Below are positions 53,283 to 62,624 of a stretch of 64,000 nucleotides of DNA, in pieces. The position numbers and the translations under genes were made by a program. Where the stretch lies: assembly GCF_001611555.1 (NCBI RefSeq), contig NZ_LSGP01000017.1, positions 1 through 64,000 on the forward strand. Reading direction: 5' to 3'. Each line of letters begins with the position of its first letter. The first letter of the stretch is position 1. Source of the stretch: Anaerosporomusa subterranea (GTDB lineage: Bacteria; Bacillota; Negativicutes; Sporomusales; Acetonemataceae). Below the pieces are notes generated by a model. It did no database searches. It was not told the origin of the DNA and was given only the letters and a program-made list of their open reading frames with translations.

Positions 53283-53503
53283 GAGAATCCCTGCTTTCAT
53301 CATAGCCAGTAGTTTCTGGTCTTGATTATAATATCCGGTGATAAAGCATTGTATTTTGTTTTGTTTATTAAATTGAAAAACCTAAAAAAAACGCAAAAAT
53401 TTCTATAAAATAAGGGGTTACTCAATTTTCAGAATAAAGGTAAACTAGTGATGATAGAACAAATTGTCCAGAATCGGTAATTAAAAAACGGGAGGTAGAA
53501 TTA

Positions 53504-54517
53504 ATGTCTAAGCGTTTATTGGTTGCATTGATGATTCTTGCGCTGGCCGGCACTCTGGTGGCTGGTTGCGGTGGCAAGAAAGACGCCAAACCTGGTGAGC
53601 AGAAGGCTGCCCCAAAGCTTACTTTCCGTCTGGCAGAAACGCATCCGCCTGAGCATCCGACTGCTCAAACAGACAAAGAGTTTGCTAAACTGGTTTCCGA
53701 ACGTTCGCAAGGCCGCATTAAAATCGATGTATTCGCTGGAGCGCAGTTGGGTGAAGAAAAAGCCGCCATTGAGCAAGTACAATTAGGGGCAATTGAGTTT
53801 ACCCGTGTTAGTTCCGGTCCTTTGGCTGAGTTCAACAAACAGCTCGGCGTATTCTCCTTACCTTATATTTTCAATTCTGACGACCATATGTGGAAATACC
53901 TCAATGGCCCTGGCGGCGAGAAACTGCTAAAAGGCATTGAGTCCTCCAAATTCATCGGTCTGGCTTACTACACTGGCGGCTCGCGTAACTTCTACGCCAA
54001 AAAGCCGATCACTAAACTCGAAGATCTCAAAGGCATGAAAATCCGCGTTATCCAAAACAAAATCAACATGGACATGGTCCAAGCTCTAGGTGCTAGCGCC
54101 ACGCCGATGCCTTGGGGCGAAGTATTCAGCGGTTTGCAAACCGGCGTTATCGACGCAGCTGAGAACAACTGGCCAAGCTTCCTGTCCTCTAACCACTACC
54201 AAGTGGCAAAATACTGGATTTCTGACGCTCACCAACGCGTTCCTGAAGTCTTAATGATGAGCAAGGTTGCTTGGGATAAGCTATCTGACGACGACAAGAA
54301 ATTGATCAAACAAGCTGCTGCCGACTCAGTAAAAATCCAGCGCGAACTCTGGGCTAAATCAGAAAAAGAAGCTGAAGCCAAAGTCCGCGCCGCTGGCGTA
54401 ACAGTAGTCGATGTCAAAGATCTGAAACCTTGGCAAGATGCTGTTAAACCGGTTATTGATAAGTATGGCACAGAATATAAAGAGACTTTAGCTGAGATTG
54501 CCGCTGCTGGCAAATAA
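53504..54517 (+). CDS. dctP: TRAP transporter binding protein DctP, without adjacent DctQM
   Basis: The 337-residue protein has a lipoprotein signal (LVAGCGG, Cys at about 22) and the DctP fold: LTFRLAETHPPEHPTAQTDK, RIKIDVFAGAQLGEEKAAIE, LPYIFNSDDHMW, KGMKIRVIQNKINMDM and WGEVFSGLQTGVIDAAENN. The conserved arginine for the ligand carboxylate is in KIRVIQN. A strong terminator follows. No DctQ or DctM gene is next to it, so it must use a distant membrane pair or act as a sensor. Confidence 0.92.
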   Translation: MSKRLLVALMILALAGTLVAGCGGKKDAKPGEQKAAPKLTFRLAETHPPEHPTAQTDKEFAKLVSERSQGRIKIDVFAGAQLGEEKAAIEQVQLGAIEFTRVSSGPLAEFNKQLGVFSLPYIFNSDDHMWKYLNGPGGEKLLKGIESSKFIGLAYYTGGSRNFYAKKPITKLEDLKGMKIRVIQNKINMDMVQALGASATPMPWGEVFSGLQTGVIDAAENNWPSFLSSNHYQVAKYWISDAHQRVPEVLMMSKVAWDKLSDDDKKLIKQAAADSVKIQRELWAKSEKEAEAKVRAAGVTVVDVKDLKPWQDAVKPVIDKYGTEYKETLAEIAAAGK

Positions 54518-54531
54518 CCTCATATGACAGA

Positions 54532-54567
54532 GGCGCCGCACCTCCGAGCGGGGGTGCGGCGCCTTTT
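54532..54567 (+). terminator. terminator of the lone dctP
   Basis: GGCGCCGCACC pairs perfectly with GGTGCGGCGCC around a 10-base loop, followed by TTTT. Confidence 0.9.
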
Positions 54568-54594
54568 GGTTTAACTAACAGAGATTATAAGTTT

Positions 54595-54775
54595 TGGGGC
54601 TTCAAGCCTTGGAGCGCAAGAGCGGAGCACTGCGGCACAAAATGCACGAGCGTCATTACACGATAATCAATAATAATAAAGGATCTTTTGCTTCGCTAGT
54701 GTACCGCTAGTGCCGCTTGTGTTCGCCGTACGGTTATATCCCAGTCACACAAGGACCGCCATAGCGGTTTTTGTA
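54595..54775. repeat. diverged intergenic repeat, copy 2
   Basis: Shares ordered blocks with 3505-3650 (AAGCCTTG-AGCGCAA, CGGA-CACT, CGCT-GTGTA-CG-TAGT, CCGCT-GTGTTC). It has an insertion near 54655-54690 and ends in CCGCCATAGCGG plus Ts. Confidence 0.5.
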
Positions 54776-54851
54776 TCTATGGAAGGATTTGTGGTAATTT
54801 TGGAGAAACTAAACCCCAAATGCTAAGTACATTGACTGGGAGGTCGCATTC

Positions 54852-56000
54852 ATGAAAATTACCAGCTATGAAACGTTTATTGTACCGCCACGCTGGCTGT
54901 TTTTAAAGATCATAACCGATGAGGGGATTGTCGGCTGGGGCGAACCGGTTATTGAGGGCAAGGCGCGGACTGTACAGACTGCTGTCGATGAACTGATGGA
55001 ATATCTGATCGGCAAAGACCCGATGCAGATCGAGGACCACTGGCAGGTTATGTATCGCGGTGGCTTCTATCGTGGCGGCCCGATTCTGATGAGTGCAATC
55101 GCCGGGATTGACCAGGCGCTTTGGGATATCAAAGGCAAGTACTTCAACGCTCCGGTTCACCAACTGTTGGGTGGCGCCTGCCGGGATAGCATCAGAGTAT
55201 ACTCCTGGATTGGCGGTGACCATCCCAGTGATGTCGGCCGTGCTGCCAAAGCGGTAGTGGATGTCGGCTTTACAGCCGTCAAGATGAACGGCACCAATGA
55301 ACTGCAGTATGTCGACTCCTATCGCGAGATCGATGCCGCCGTGGCCCGGATTGCCGAGGTGCGCGCCGCAGTTGGCCCGGATATCGGCATCGGCGTGGAT
55401 TTCCATGGACGGGTACACAAGCCGATGGCAAAAATCCTCGCTAAGGAGCTAGAACCATATCGTCCGATGTTCATTGAAGAACCTGTTTTGCCGGAGAACA
55501 ACGAGGCATTGCGAGAAATCGCCGCTCATACCAATATTCCGATCGCGATTGGTGAACGTATGTTTTCACGTTGGGATTTCAAAAAAGCCTTGTCTGACGG
55601 CTATATCGATATTATCCAGCCTGACCTTAGTCATGCGGGCGGCATCACCGAGTGCAAGAAAATCGCTGCCATGGCTGAGGCCTATGACGTGGCACTGGCA
55701 CCGCACTGTCCGCTGGGGCCGATTGCGCTGGCTGCCTGTCTGCAGCTTGACGCGACTTGCCATAATGCTATCATCCAAGAACAAAGCTTGGGAATACATT
55801 ATAATCAAGGAACCGATTTGTTGGATTATCTTACTGACAAATCAGTATTCTCCTATCAAACCGGCTCTGTTGCTATACCGCAGGGGCCTGGCCTTGGCAT
55901 CACCGTCAACGAAGAGCATGTACGGAAGATGGCTGCCGAGGGTCATAATTGGCGGAATCCTGTTTGGAGACATCCTGACGGGACTGTTGCTGAATGGTAA
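54852..56000 (+). CDS. dgoD: D-galactonate dehydratase DgoD
   Basis: DgoD dehydrates D-galactonate to 2-dehydro-3-deoxy-D-galactonate (EC 4.2.1.6). The 382-residue length and sequence match the E. coli enzyme closely: [42 protein letters not shown] (metal Asp), [28 protein letters not shown] and the His loop [10 protein letters not shown], ending [16 protein letters not shown] precedes the ATG. The stop overlaps the start of a sensor kinase by 7 bases, so enzyme and sensor are translated together. Confidence 0.93.
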   Translation: MKITSYETFIVPPRWLFLKIITDEGIVGWGEPVIEGKARTVQTAVDELMEYLIGKDPMQIEDHWQVMYRGGFYRGGPILMSAIAGIDQALWDIKGKYFNAPVHQLLGGACRDSIRVYSWIGGDHPSDVGRAAKAVVDVGFTAVKMNGTNELQYVDSYREIDAAVARIAEVRAAVGPDIGIGVDFHGRVHKPMAKILAKELEPYRPMFIEEPVLPENNEALREIAAHTNIPIAIGERMFSRWDFKKALSDGYIDIIQPDLSHAGGITECKKIAAMAEAYDVALAPHCPLGPIALAACLQLDATCHNAIIQEQSLGIHYNQGTDLLDYLTDKSVFSYQTGSVAIPQGPGLGITVNEEHVRKMAAEGHNWRNPVWRHPDGTVAEW

Positions 56001-57853
56001 ATCCTTTCGGGCGGCTGCTCAGCCGGCTGCCTAATTTTTTGCGGCAAGCCTGGTTGGCTCGTCAGTCAATAGGTGTCAAACTGTTTATCTTTGCGGCGAT
56101 TCTCATTCTGGTCCCTTTGACTATTGTCGGCGCTATATCGTATCACCGCTCAGCGGTTGAACTTGAAAATGAGGCGCGCGACTATAGCAGCCAAGTGACC
56201 GAGCAGGTAGAATCTCATGTTGAATACTATATTCGCGATTTTGAGATCAATGCGTTGAAAATCATGAATCATCCAGATATGCTGCAGTTTTTGCGCATGA
56301 CCAATCAGGAGCAAATTGAACAATCGAACATTCGCCAGAGTGTCGAACGGGTATTAAAGAATGCTGCCTACTCGCGCTCGGATATCTCGAACATCACCAT
56401 TGTTCTCGATAAAATGCAGGTCATTGACTGCTATGGGACAAAAAGTCCCTATCCGGCGAGCGAGCTAATAAATGAATACTGGTATCATTCGGTACCGGTT
56501 AACGCAGTTCCTATCATGGTTAGCCGCGTCATTTCCTGGCCTGACCACAAAGAGCCGGTATTGTCCTTGGTCAAGCGGGTCCATAGCCCGAATACGCTCG
56601 AACCGATTGGGCTGCTGATCATTGATATTAACTTTCGACGGATTCAGGATATTGCTCAGGGTGTCAACGTTTGGCGCAATGGTCAGTTCTTTATTCTTGA
56701 CAGCCAAGGGCATTATGTCTATCATCGCAACGAAGCTCTGTTAGGTCAGCCAGCTGCGCTTTCTTATCTCAGCCAATTGTATGAGGAGCCAGAGGGCTCA
56801 TTTGTTGGCGGTAATGCCTCCAGTTTGACGACCTTCAGCTATTCGTATTATCTTAATTGGAAGTTTGTGACCGCTATTCCTTACCGGGAGATTAGCAATA
56901 GGGCGGCTCAGGTGGGCCGGACTACGGCAGTTACCGCTGTCGGCGCGTTGGGGCTTGCTTATCTTTTGGGCCTTGCTTTTGCTCGAACCATTGTCAGACC
57001 ACTCAGGCGATTGCAACGCTACATGAAAAATGTGGAGGTTGGGCACTTTAACGAGAAGATTGTGGTTGAGTCTGAGGATGAGATTGGTGAGCTGACTCGA
57101 GGCTTCAATCGGATGACTGAGCGACTTTCCGCCTTAATGGAAGAGGTTTACTTCTCAAAACTGCGGGAGACAGAATCGATGTTGCGGCAAAAGGAAATGG
57201 AGCTAAAGGTGCTGCAAGCTCAGGTCGACCCGCATTTTCTTACCAATTCACTCGAAACCATCCGCGGTATGGCACTGGCAGGAGGCAATGAGACGGTCGC
57301 GTCCATGGCCGCATCGCTCGGTACTCTGTTGCGTTATAATTTGCGCAACACGGCGCCGACGGCAACACTGCGGGAAGAAGTGCATTTTTGCCAGGTCTAT
57401 CTACAAATCCAAGAATATCGTTTTGAAAAGCAATGCGAATGCCGTTATATCATTCCTGATTGGGCATTGGAACTGCCGATTGTGAAATTTTCTTTACAGC
57501 CACTGGTGGAGAATTGTCTGTTGCATGGCCGTTGGGAAGATGGGAGGCCGCTTGCTATTACCATCGCGGCTAGCGGCCAAGAACAGGATTTTGTCATTGA
57601 AGTCATTGACAATGGAGTAGGCATTGCGGCTGACAAGCTGAAAGAACTGCGGGTTTCACTGCAAAATGCCGATCCAGGACCGGAAGTTGGCAGTATCGGC
57701 TTGCGCAATTTACATCGACGGATTATTAACTTGTTTGGCGACAGCTATGGGCTTAGCCTGGAAAGTGAGCCTGGAGTAGGGACAACAGTAACTATCCGGT
57801 TGCCCGTCGTTAGGCGGCAACTTAGGCCAGCTATGCAGGGGGACGGTATATGA
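55994..57853 (+). CDS. YesM-type sensor histidine kinase
   Basis: The 619-residue kinase has two membrane helices (about 27-48 and 312-330) around a large dCache-like sensor. A HAMP domain and a coiled segment follow. The His_kinase motif is in [20 protein letters not shown], and the ATPase domain has [16 protein letters not shown] and GLRNLHRRI. Such kinases sense extracellular sugars and act with AraC-type regulators. Coupling to dgoD suggests a galactonate-like signal; this is inference. Confidence 0.93.
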   Translation: MVNPFGRLLSRLPNFLRQAWLARQSIGVKLFIFAAILILVPLTIVGAISYHRSAVELENEARDYSSQVTEQVESHVEYYIRDFEINALKIMNHPDMLQFLRMTNQEQIEQSNIRQSVERVLKNAAYSRSDISNITIVLDKMQVIDCYGTKSPYPASELINEYWYHSVPVNAVPIMVSRVISWPDHKEPVLSLVKRVHSPNTLEPIGLLIIDINFRRIQDIAQGVNVWRNGQFFILDSQGHYVYHRNEALLGQPAALSYLSQLYEEPEGSFVGGNASSLTTFSYSYYLNWKFVTAIPYREISNRAAQVGRTTAVTAVGALGLAYLLGLAFARTIVRPLRRLQRYMKNVEVGHFNEKIVVESEDEIGELTRGFNRMTERLSALMEEVYFSKLRETESMLRQKEMELKVLQAQVDPHFLTNSLETIRGMALAGGNETVASMAASLGTLLRYNLRNTAPTATLREEVHFCQVYLQIQEYRFEKQCECRYIIPDWALELPIVKFSLQPLVENCLLHGRWEDGRPLAITIAASGQEQDFVIEVIDNGVGIAADKLKELRVSLQNADPGPEVGSIGLRNLHRRIINLFGDSYGLSLESEPGVGTTVTIRLPVVRRQLRPAMQGDGI

Positions 57854-58602
57854 GCTACAATATTTTGCTAGTTGATGACGAACGCTGGGTCCGAGCCGCC
57901 CTTAAGTGGACGATTGAACAGACAGGGCTTTCATTCCGTGTCGTTCATGAATGCGCAAATGGCCGGGAAGCGCTTGATTGGCTAAAGCAGAACCCTGTAG
58001 ATCTAGTGATAACCGATATACGCATGCCAGTGATGGATGGACTGACGCTGGCTAAAGAAATCAAAGCCTATCGTAACCAACCGATTGATGTAATCATTAT
58101 CAGTGTGCATGATGATTTTTCTCTAGTGCAGCAGGCCCTGCGCCAAGGAGTAACCGATTACCTGTTAAAGCCTGTCGAGATAGATCAGCTTTGCACCTGC
58201 TTAACAAATTGGCTTGATAAGCGCAATCCCCCTGCTATGCTAACAAAGGAAGCCCAGGATTCCCCTATGACCAAGGCACTTGCGTTCATCGCCTCAAGAA
58301 TGCCAGGCGATGTCACGTTAGCCGAAACGGCGAAACATGTTCATGTCAATTCCTGTTATCTTAGTCAATTATTCAAACAACAAACTGGCGTGAACTTTGT
58401 CGACTATGTGGCAGACCTGCGAATCCGAGCGGCTAAAAAGTTGCTGACAACAACCACGTTGCGCGTCGCGGATATTGCTGAACGGCTGTGTTTCGCCGAT
58501 ATTTCCTATTTCAGCACCCAGTTTAAGAAGCACACCGGTTGTACGCCAACCGAGTACCGGGGCAAAAATCAGGTGCCGGTTAGGCAAGAACGTTATGAGT
58601 AA
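57850..58602 (+). CDS. YesN-type response regulator with AraC domain
   Basis: The 250-residue protein has a receiver domain (LLVDDERWVRAAL; phospho-Asp in LVITDIRMPVMDG; Lys in DYLLKPVE) and a C-terminal AraC double helix-turn-helix (HVHVNSCYLSQLFKQQTGVN; DISYFSTQFKKHTGCTPTEY). It overlaps its kinase by 4 bases. Probable targets are the sugar-acid genes around it. Confidence 0.93.
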   Translation: MSYNILLVDDERWVRAALKWTIEQTGLSFRVVHECANGREALDWLKQNPVDLVITDIRMPVMDGLTLAKEIKAYRNQPIDVIIISVHDDFSLVQQALRQGVTDYLLKPVEIDQLCTCLTNWLDKRNPPAMLTKEAQDSPMTKALAFIASRMPGDVTLAETAKHVHVNSCYLSQLFKQQTGVNFVDYVADLRIRAAKKLLTTTTLRVADIAERLCFADISYFSTQFKKHTGCTPTEYRGKNQVPVRQERYE

Positions 58603-58622
58603 TTTTAACACAGGAGTAGTAT

Positions 58623-58856
58623 ATGGAGATTGTTCAGCTTAGCCGTGGAATGAAGCAGGATGTAATTGAACAGATAAAACGTTATTTTGCCGCCGAAAGA
58701 GACGAAGCTATCAGTGACTTCCAGGCGGAGAATCTCCTCAATTTTATTCTGGCTACAATTGGTCCGGCGATCTATAATCAAGCGATTGAAGACGCTTATA
58801 CAGTGATGAATGAAAAAACTGAGGAGCTCTTTGGACTGCAGAAGCGGAGCCGCTAA
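58623..58856 (+). CDS. DUF2164 family protein
   Basis: The 77-residue product matches DUF2164: LSRGMKQDVIEQIKRYFAAE, DEAISDFQAENLLNFILA and IGPAIYNQAIEDA. The family has no known function. It lies 20 bases after the yesN-like gene and 76 before the sigma-54 activator. The ATG has a weak AGGAG site. Confidence 0.82.
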   Translation: MEIVQLSRGMKQDVIEQIKRYFAAERDEAISDFQAENLLNFILATIGPAIYNQAIEDAYTVMNEKTEELFGLQKRSR

Positions 58857-58932
58857 GTGTATTATGTGGCGACGGCAATTACTGACCCAGGCGCCGCTCT
58901 GCGGCAGATTGCTGTAATGGAGGAAAGTGTCA

Positions 58933-60786
58933 ATGACGTCCATTTTGTTCCTGGCGCCCTATCATAGCATGGCGGAATTGGCTGCCAGTACAGCCCGCCA
59001 ATTAGGCGCTAATATATACATTGAGGTTGCCAAGGATACAGAAGCCAAGGCGGCTGTTGCGAAACACCCTAATGTCGGAGTGATTATTAGTCGCGGCGGC
59101 TTGGCGGAGGAAATCAAGTCAACGACAGGTGCGGGTGTTAGCACCGTCGAAGTCACTATGTCGATTAATGATTTGTTGAGTATTGTCAGCAAGCTGTCTG
59201 GTTTGGGCTTACGCCGAATCGGTATTGTCAGCCGGGCCAATCTGTTTGACGGTATTATCGGCGATTTCAATATTTCGGGAACTGACCTCTTTATCCGCTC
59301 CTGTCGGGATGAGCAAGAGATTGAGAAAACCGTGCGTTTCCTCCACCGGCAAGGAATCGAGGCAGTTATCGGCTGCCGAGCCGCTTATGAAACGGCGAAA
59401 TTCTGCGGCATTGTGGCCGAATTTCTCGAATCAAGCGCAGTTTCCATCAAAAAAGCGATGGAAGAAGCGTTGCGGATTGTAGAGGCGACAGAACGGGACA
59501 AACTGCAGACCGCCCAACTCAAGGCGATTATTGACAACATCGAAGAAGGCGTCATTGCTGTCGATGACAGTGGAGAAGTCCGTTTCTATAACCATGCCGC
59601 CAGACGGATTTGCGCTCCGACGGGCAAGGGTTTGTCTGGCGAGCAGATTAGCGAACTGCTGCGCTATCGCAACCAGGAAAAGATTATTCCGATTAACGGC
59701 ACTAGTGTGATTGCTAAGGTTATCCCGTTAGCGCTGAGTAAAAACAAGGGCGACGTCGTAACCTTTCAAGAAGTGAGCAGTATCCAGGCGGTAGAGCGAA
59801 AGATTCGCTTTTCTTCCTATGAGAAAGGCCTCTACGCAAAATTCACTTTTTCGGATATTATTGGCCAATCTGATAGCATGAAAAAGATGATTGGCAAGGC
59901 AAAGACCTTTAGCCAATATGATTCCAATCTATTAATCTATGGCGAGACCGGAACTGGTAAAGAAGTATTAGCCCAGAGTGTTCACAATAACAGCCCCAGA
60001 AGCAAAGGCCCATTCGTATCTGTCAACACAGCGTCGATCCCGCCTAGTTTGCTGGAAAGCGAACTGTTCGGCTATGTCGAAGGCGCTTTCACCGGCGCAC
60101 GCAAGGGGGGCAAGCTGGGACTGTTTGAGTTGGCGCATGGAGGCACTATCTTTCTCGATGAGATTGGCGAACTGTCGCCAGAGATTCAAAGCCGGCTACT
60201 GCGGGTTTTGCAGGAAAAAGAGATCATGCGTATTGGTGACGACCGGATTATTCCGATCGATGTACGAGTTATCTCAGCGACGAATCGCGACTTATTAGAG
60301 TTGGTCAGAGAGGGAAAGTTCCGTCAGGATCTATTTTACCGGGTGCATGTGTTGGGTGTGAGGGTACCGCCACTGCGTGAGCGGACTGAGGATATTCCAC
60401 TGATCTTTGAACACTATCTGACTCGTTTCACCAAAATGGCTAAGATGCATAAAAGCAAACGGTTTACATTGACACCTACCGCCATCAAAGCGCTTGATAG
60501 CTATCCCTGGCCAGGTAATATCCGCCAGTTGCGCAATGTAGCGGAAGTGATGGCCTGTAATTTGTCAGAGGGTGAGCTGATCGACCAGCAACAGATTATG
60601 GAGGTACTGGGAGAGCAGGAAACGCGGGTGGATGGTGGACGCTCGATCACGATTCGGGAGACGAATGATCTAAAGCAGATGGAAGCAGAGATCGTCCAGC
60701 AGCTATTGGCCCGTTGGGGGGCTGACGAGGTGTGCCGCCGACTCAACATCAGCAAGGTTACACTGTGGCGGAAAACAAAAGTATAA
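58933..60786 (+). CDS. PrpR-type sigma-54-dependent activator
   Basis: The 617-residue activator has an N-terminal PrpR_N sensor domain (about 1-175), a PAS domain (about 195-290), an AAA+ sigma-54 domain (Walker A GETGTGKE at 337-344, GAFTGA at 384-389, GGTIFLDEIGELS) and a C-terminal Fis-type helix. The ATG at 58933 with GGAGG 9 bases upstream is preferred over a GTG at 58927. It is followed by paired palindromes and a -24/-12 promoter in front of dctPQM, so it most likely activates that transporter when its ligand is present. Confidence 0.93.
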   Translation: MTSILFLAPYHSMAELAASTARQLGANIYIEVAKDTEAKAAVAKHPNVGVIISRGGLAEEIKSTTGAGVSTVEVTMSINDLLSIVSKLSGLGLRRIGIVSRANLFDGIIGDFNISGTDLFIRSCRDEQEIEKTVRFLHRQGIEAVIGCRAAYETAKFCGIVAEFLESSAVSIKKAMEEALRIVEATERDKLQTAQLKAIIDNIEEGVIAVDDSGEVRFYNHAARRICAPTGKGLSGEQISELLRYRNQEKIIPINGTSVIAKVIPLALSKNKGDVVTFQEVSSIQAVERKIRFSSYEKGLYAKFTFSDIIGQSDSMKKMIGKAKTFSQYDSNLLIYGETGTGKEVLAQSVHNNSPRSKGPFVSVNTASIPPSLLESELFGYVEGAFTGARKGGKLGLFELAHGGTIFLDEIGELSPEIQSRLLRVLQEKEIMRIGDDRIIPIDVRVISATNRDLLELVREGKFRQDLFYRVHVLGVRVPPLRERTEDIPLIFEHYLTRFTKMAKMHKSKRFTLTPTAIKALDSYPWPGNIRQLRNVAEVMACNLSEGELIDQQQIMEVLGEQETRVDGGRSITIRETNDLKQMEAEIVQQLLARWGADEVCRRLNISKVTLWRKTKV

Positions 60787-60821
60787 TTTCAAATTTGAAA
60801 AACAAAATTTCATATTTGAAA
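60787..60821 (+). promoter_or_regulatory. paired upstream activator sites
   Basis: TTTCAAATTTGAAA (60787-60800, perfect palindrome) and TTTCATATTTGAAA (60808-60821, one mismatch) are 21 bp apart, two helical turns. They begin right at the activator stop, about 165-200 bp upstream of the -24 element. Confidence 0.75.
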
Positions 60822-60860
60822 TAAAGTGAACAAAAAATTGCTTAGTCCAGGTCTATAAGG

Positions 60861-60936
60861 AGATTGCCGCGTCGTTTCGCTCCTCGCAATGACAGTCCGA
60901 AAAGGCTGTCATTGCGAGCGTAGCGCGGCGATCTTC
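60861..60936. repeat. GCAATGACA-type palindromic repeat between enhancer and promoter
   Basis: AGATTGCCGCG, CTCGCAATGACAG, CTGTCATTGCGAG and GCGCGGCGATCTT form a near-perfect inverted repeat of the common class. It lies between the activator sites and the sigma-54 promoter. Confidence 0.8.
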
Positions 60937-60985
60937 TTTTTAAACAGACGTGCGTTGCTGATATTATTTCCCTGATAAGCCCAAC

Positions 60986-61002
60986 TTGGCACACCTCTTG
61001 CA
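60986..61002 (+). promoter_or_regulatory. sigma-54 (-24/-12) promoter of dctPQM
   Basis: TTGGCACACCTCTTGCA fits TTGGCACN5TTGCW at every position, with GG at 60988-60989 and GC at 61000-61001. Confidence 0.9.
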
Positions 61003-61052
61003 TTATAGGAACCTTGATTTACAGTTTCGATAATATACGAGGAGGACGGAGA

Positions 61053-62072
61053 ATGAATAAGAAATGGTTACTGATCGCTGTGGCTGTCGTTGTGATGGCT
61101 TCGCTGGTTCTCAGCGGCTGTGGCAGCAGCAAGCAAGACTCCAAGCTTAAGGCAGACGAGAAAATCGTCATTAAAATTGCCTATGGCAACAACGTGGGCG
61201 AGCCTAATGACAAAGCAGTCCGCGAGTGGGGCCGTCTGATGAAGGAAAAGAGCAACGGCAAAGTTGAGTTTCAGTACTTCCCAAGTTCTCAGCTGGGTTC
61301 CCAAAAAGACGTTACCGAGCAATTGACAATCGGCGCTAACGTCATCACCATCTCTGATGGCGGCTTCCTAATGGACTATGTGCCAGCATTTGGCGTCACC
61401 TACCTGCCCTACATCTATGACAATAAGGAACAGCTCTATAAACTGGTAGACAGCGATCTGTTCAAAGATCTGTCGAAACAGCTCGAAACTAAAGGTCTTT
61501 ACATCGTCCATAGCAAATGGATCTATGGCAATCGCCACATTATCGCTACTAAACCTGTTACCAAACCGGAAGACCTGAAAGGCTTGAAAATCCGCGTTCC
61601 CAACATTCGTCTTTCCACCGAAATGATGAATTCGATGGGTGCTGTCGCTACTCCGATGCCGTTGGCTGAGGCGTATCCGGGAATCATGCAAGGTATCATC
61701 AATGGCGCCGAAAATCCGATTCCGGTTCATTTTGGCGGCAAGATGCATGAAGGTGCAAAATTCCTTAATCTGACCCATCACCAAGTCAATCTGTCTTCCT
61801 GGATCGCAGGTAAAAAGTTTATTGACAAACTGCCGGCTGATATCGTGAAAATGCTGAAGGAAACTGGCGAAGAAGCTGGCCGCTTCCTTGAGAAAGAAAA
61901 CGAAAAGGCTGACAAAGAAGCTCTTGAAAAAATGAAAGCTGCCGGCGTAAAGGTTGTTGAAGTAGACCGCGCCGCATTCAAAGAAGTCATGAAGGATTTC
62001 CCGAAAAAGTTTAGCAAAGAGTTCCCGCCTGAGTTGATGGAAAAAGTATATTCCATTATTGGCAGCAAGTAA
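61053..62072 (+). CDS. dctP: TRAP transporter binding protein DctP
   Basis: The 339-residue protein has a lipoprotein signal (VLSGCGS, Cys at about 23) and the DctP fold: VIKIAYGNNVGEPNDKAVRE, VEFQYFPSSQLGSQKDVTEQ, LKGLKIRVPNIRLSTEM with the carboxylate-binding Arg, and PLAEAYPGIMQGIINGAENP. The ATG at 61053 has GGAGGA just before. It captures a carboxylate, perhaps the ligand also sensed by the PrpR-type activator. A 15-bp hairpin follows its stop. Confidence 0.93.
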   Translation: MNKKWLLIAVAVVVMASLVLSGCGSSKQDSKLKADEKIVIKIAYGNNVGEPNDKAVREWGRLMKEKSNGKVEFQYFPSSQLGSQKDVTEQLTIGANVITISDGGFLMDYVPAFGVTYLPYIYDNKEQLYKLVDSDLFKDLSKQLETKGLYIVHSKWIYGNRHIIATKPVTKPEDLKGLKIRVPNIRLSTEMMNSMGAVATPMPLAEAYPGIMQGIINGAENPIPVHFGGKMHEGAKFLNLTHHQVNLSSWIAGKKFIDKLPADIVKMLKETGEEAGRFLEKENEKADKEALEKMKAAGVKVVEVDRAAFKEVMKDFPKKFSKEFPPELMEKVYSIIGSK

Positions 62073-62087
62073 TTAAAGTGCAATCAA

Positions 62088-62121
62088 ACTCCGGCCCCGG
62101 TTTCATAACCGGGGCCGGAGT
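62088..62121 (+). other. mRNA hairpin between dctP and dctQ
   Basis: A perfect 15-bp stem (ACTCCGGCCCCGGTT with its complement) around TCAT, with no T run. It may protect the dctP message and keep dctQM lower. Confidence 0.7.
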
Positions 62122-62137
62122 GCAAAGGAAGTGGAAA

Positions 62138-62623
62138 GTGTTGAAATTACTGCGTAATTTAGATGATATCGTTGGCATGTTTCTGATGGCATTTATCATA
62201 CTGTTGGCTTGCGCCAATGTATTCATGCGCTATGTGGTTGGTAACCCCTGGGGCTGGGTTGAGGAAGTCACGATTTTCATCTTCGTGTGGCTGACCATGA
62301 TTGGCGCGGCTTCGGTGATTAAAGCAGAAGGACACTGCAGCATCGACGTGTTAGCCAGAAAGCTGCCGCCAAAGGCCCGGCGCGTCCTGGATACGTTTGT
62401 TGACTTGTGTGTCATCGTCACTCTACTGCTGATGATATACTACGGAACAGAACTGACACTGTCAGCCGGCGGAAAAATCACTCCGATGCTAGGCATTCCC
62501 TATACCTATATCGATGCCGCAATTCCCGTATCCAGCCTGATCATGCTGTCCTACTACCTAAGGATTGCCTGGGATAACATCACCGGCAAAGGCCCAAATT
62601 CACAAACAGAGGAGTCACAATAA
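62138..62623 (+). CDS. dctQ: TRAP transporter small membrane subunit DctQ
   Basis: The 161-residue protein has four membrane helices and the DctQ marks NVFMRYVVGNPWGWVEEVTI, EGHCSIDVL and IPYTYIDAAIPVS. It starts at the GTG at 62138, with GGAAG upstream and outside the hairpin; the longer frame from 62078 would include that hairpin. Confidence 0.88.
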   Translation: MLKLLRNLDDIVGMFLMAFIILLACANVFMRYVVGNPWGWVEEVTIFIFVWLTMIGAASVIKAEGHCSIDVLARKLPPKARRVLDTFVDLCVIVTLLLMIYYGTELTLSAGGKITPMLGIPYTYIDAAIPVSSLIMLSYYLRIAWDNITGKGPNSQTEESQ

Positions 62624-62624
62624 T

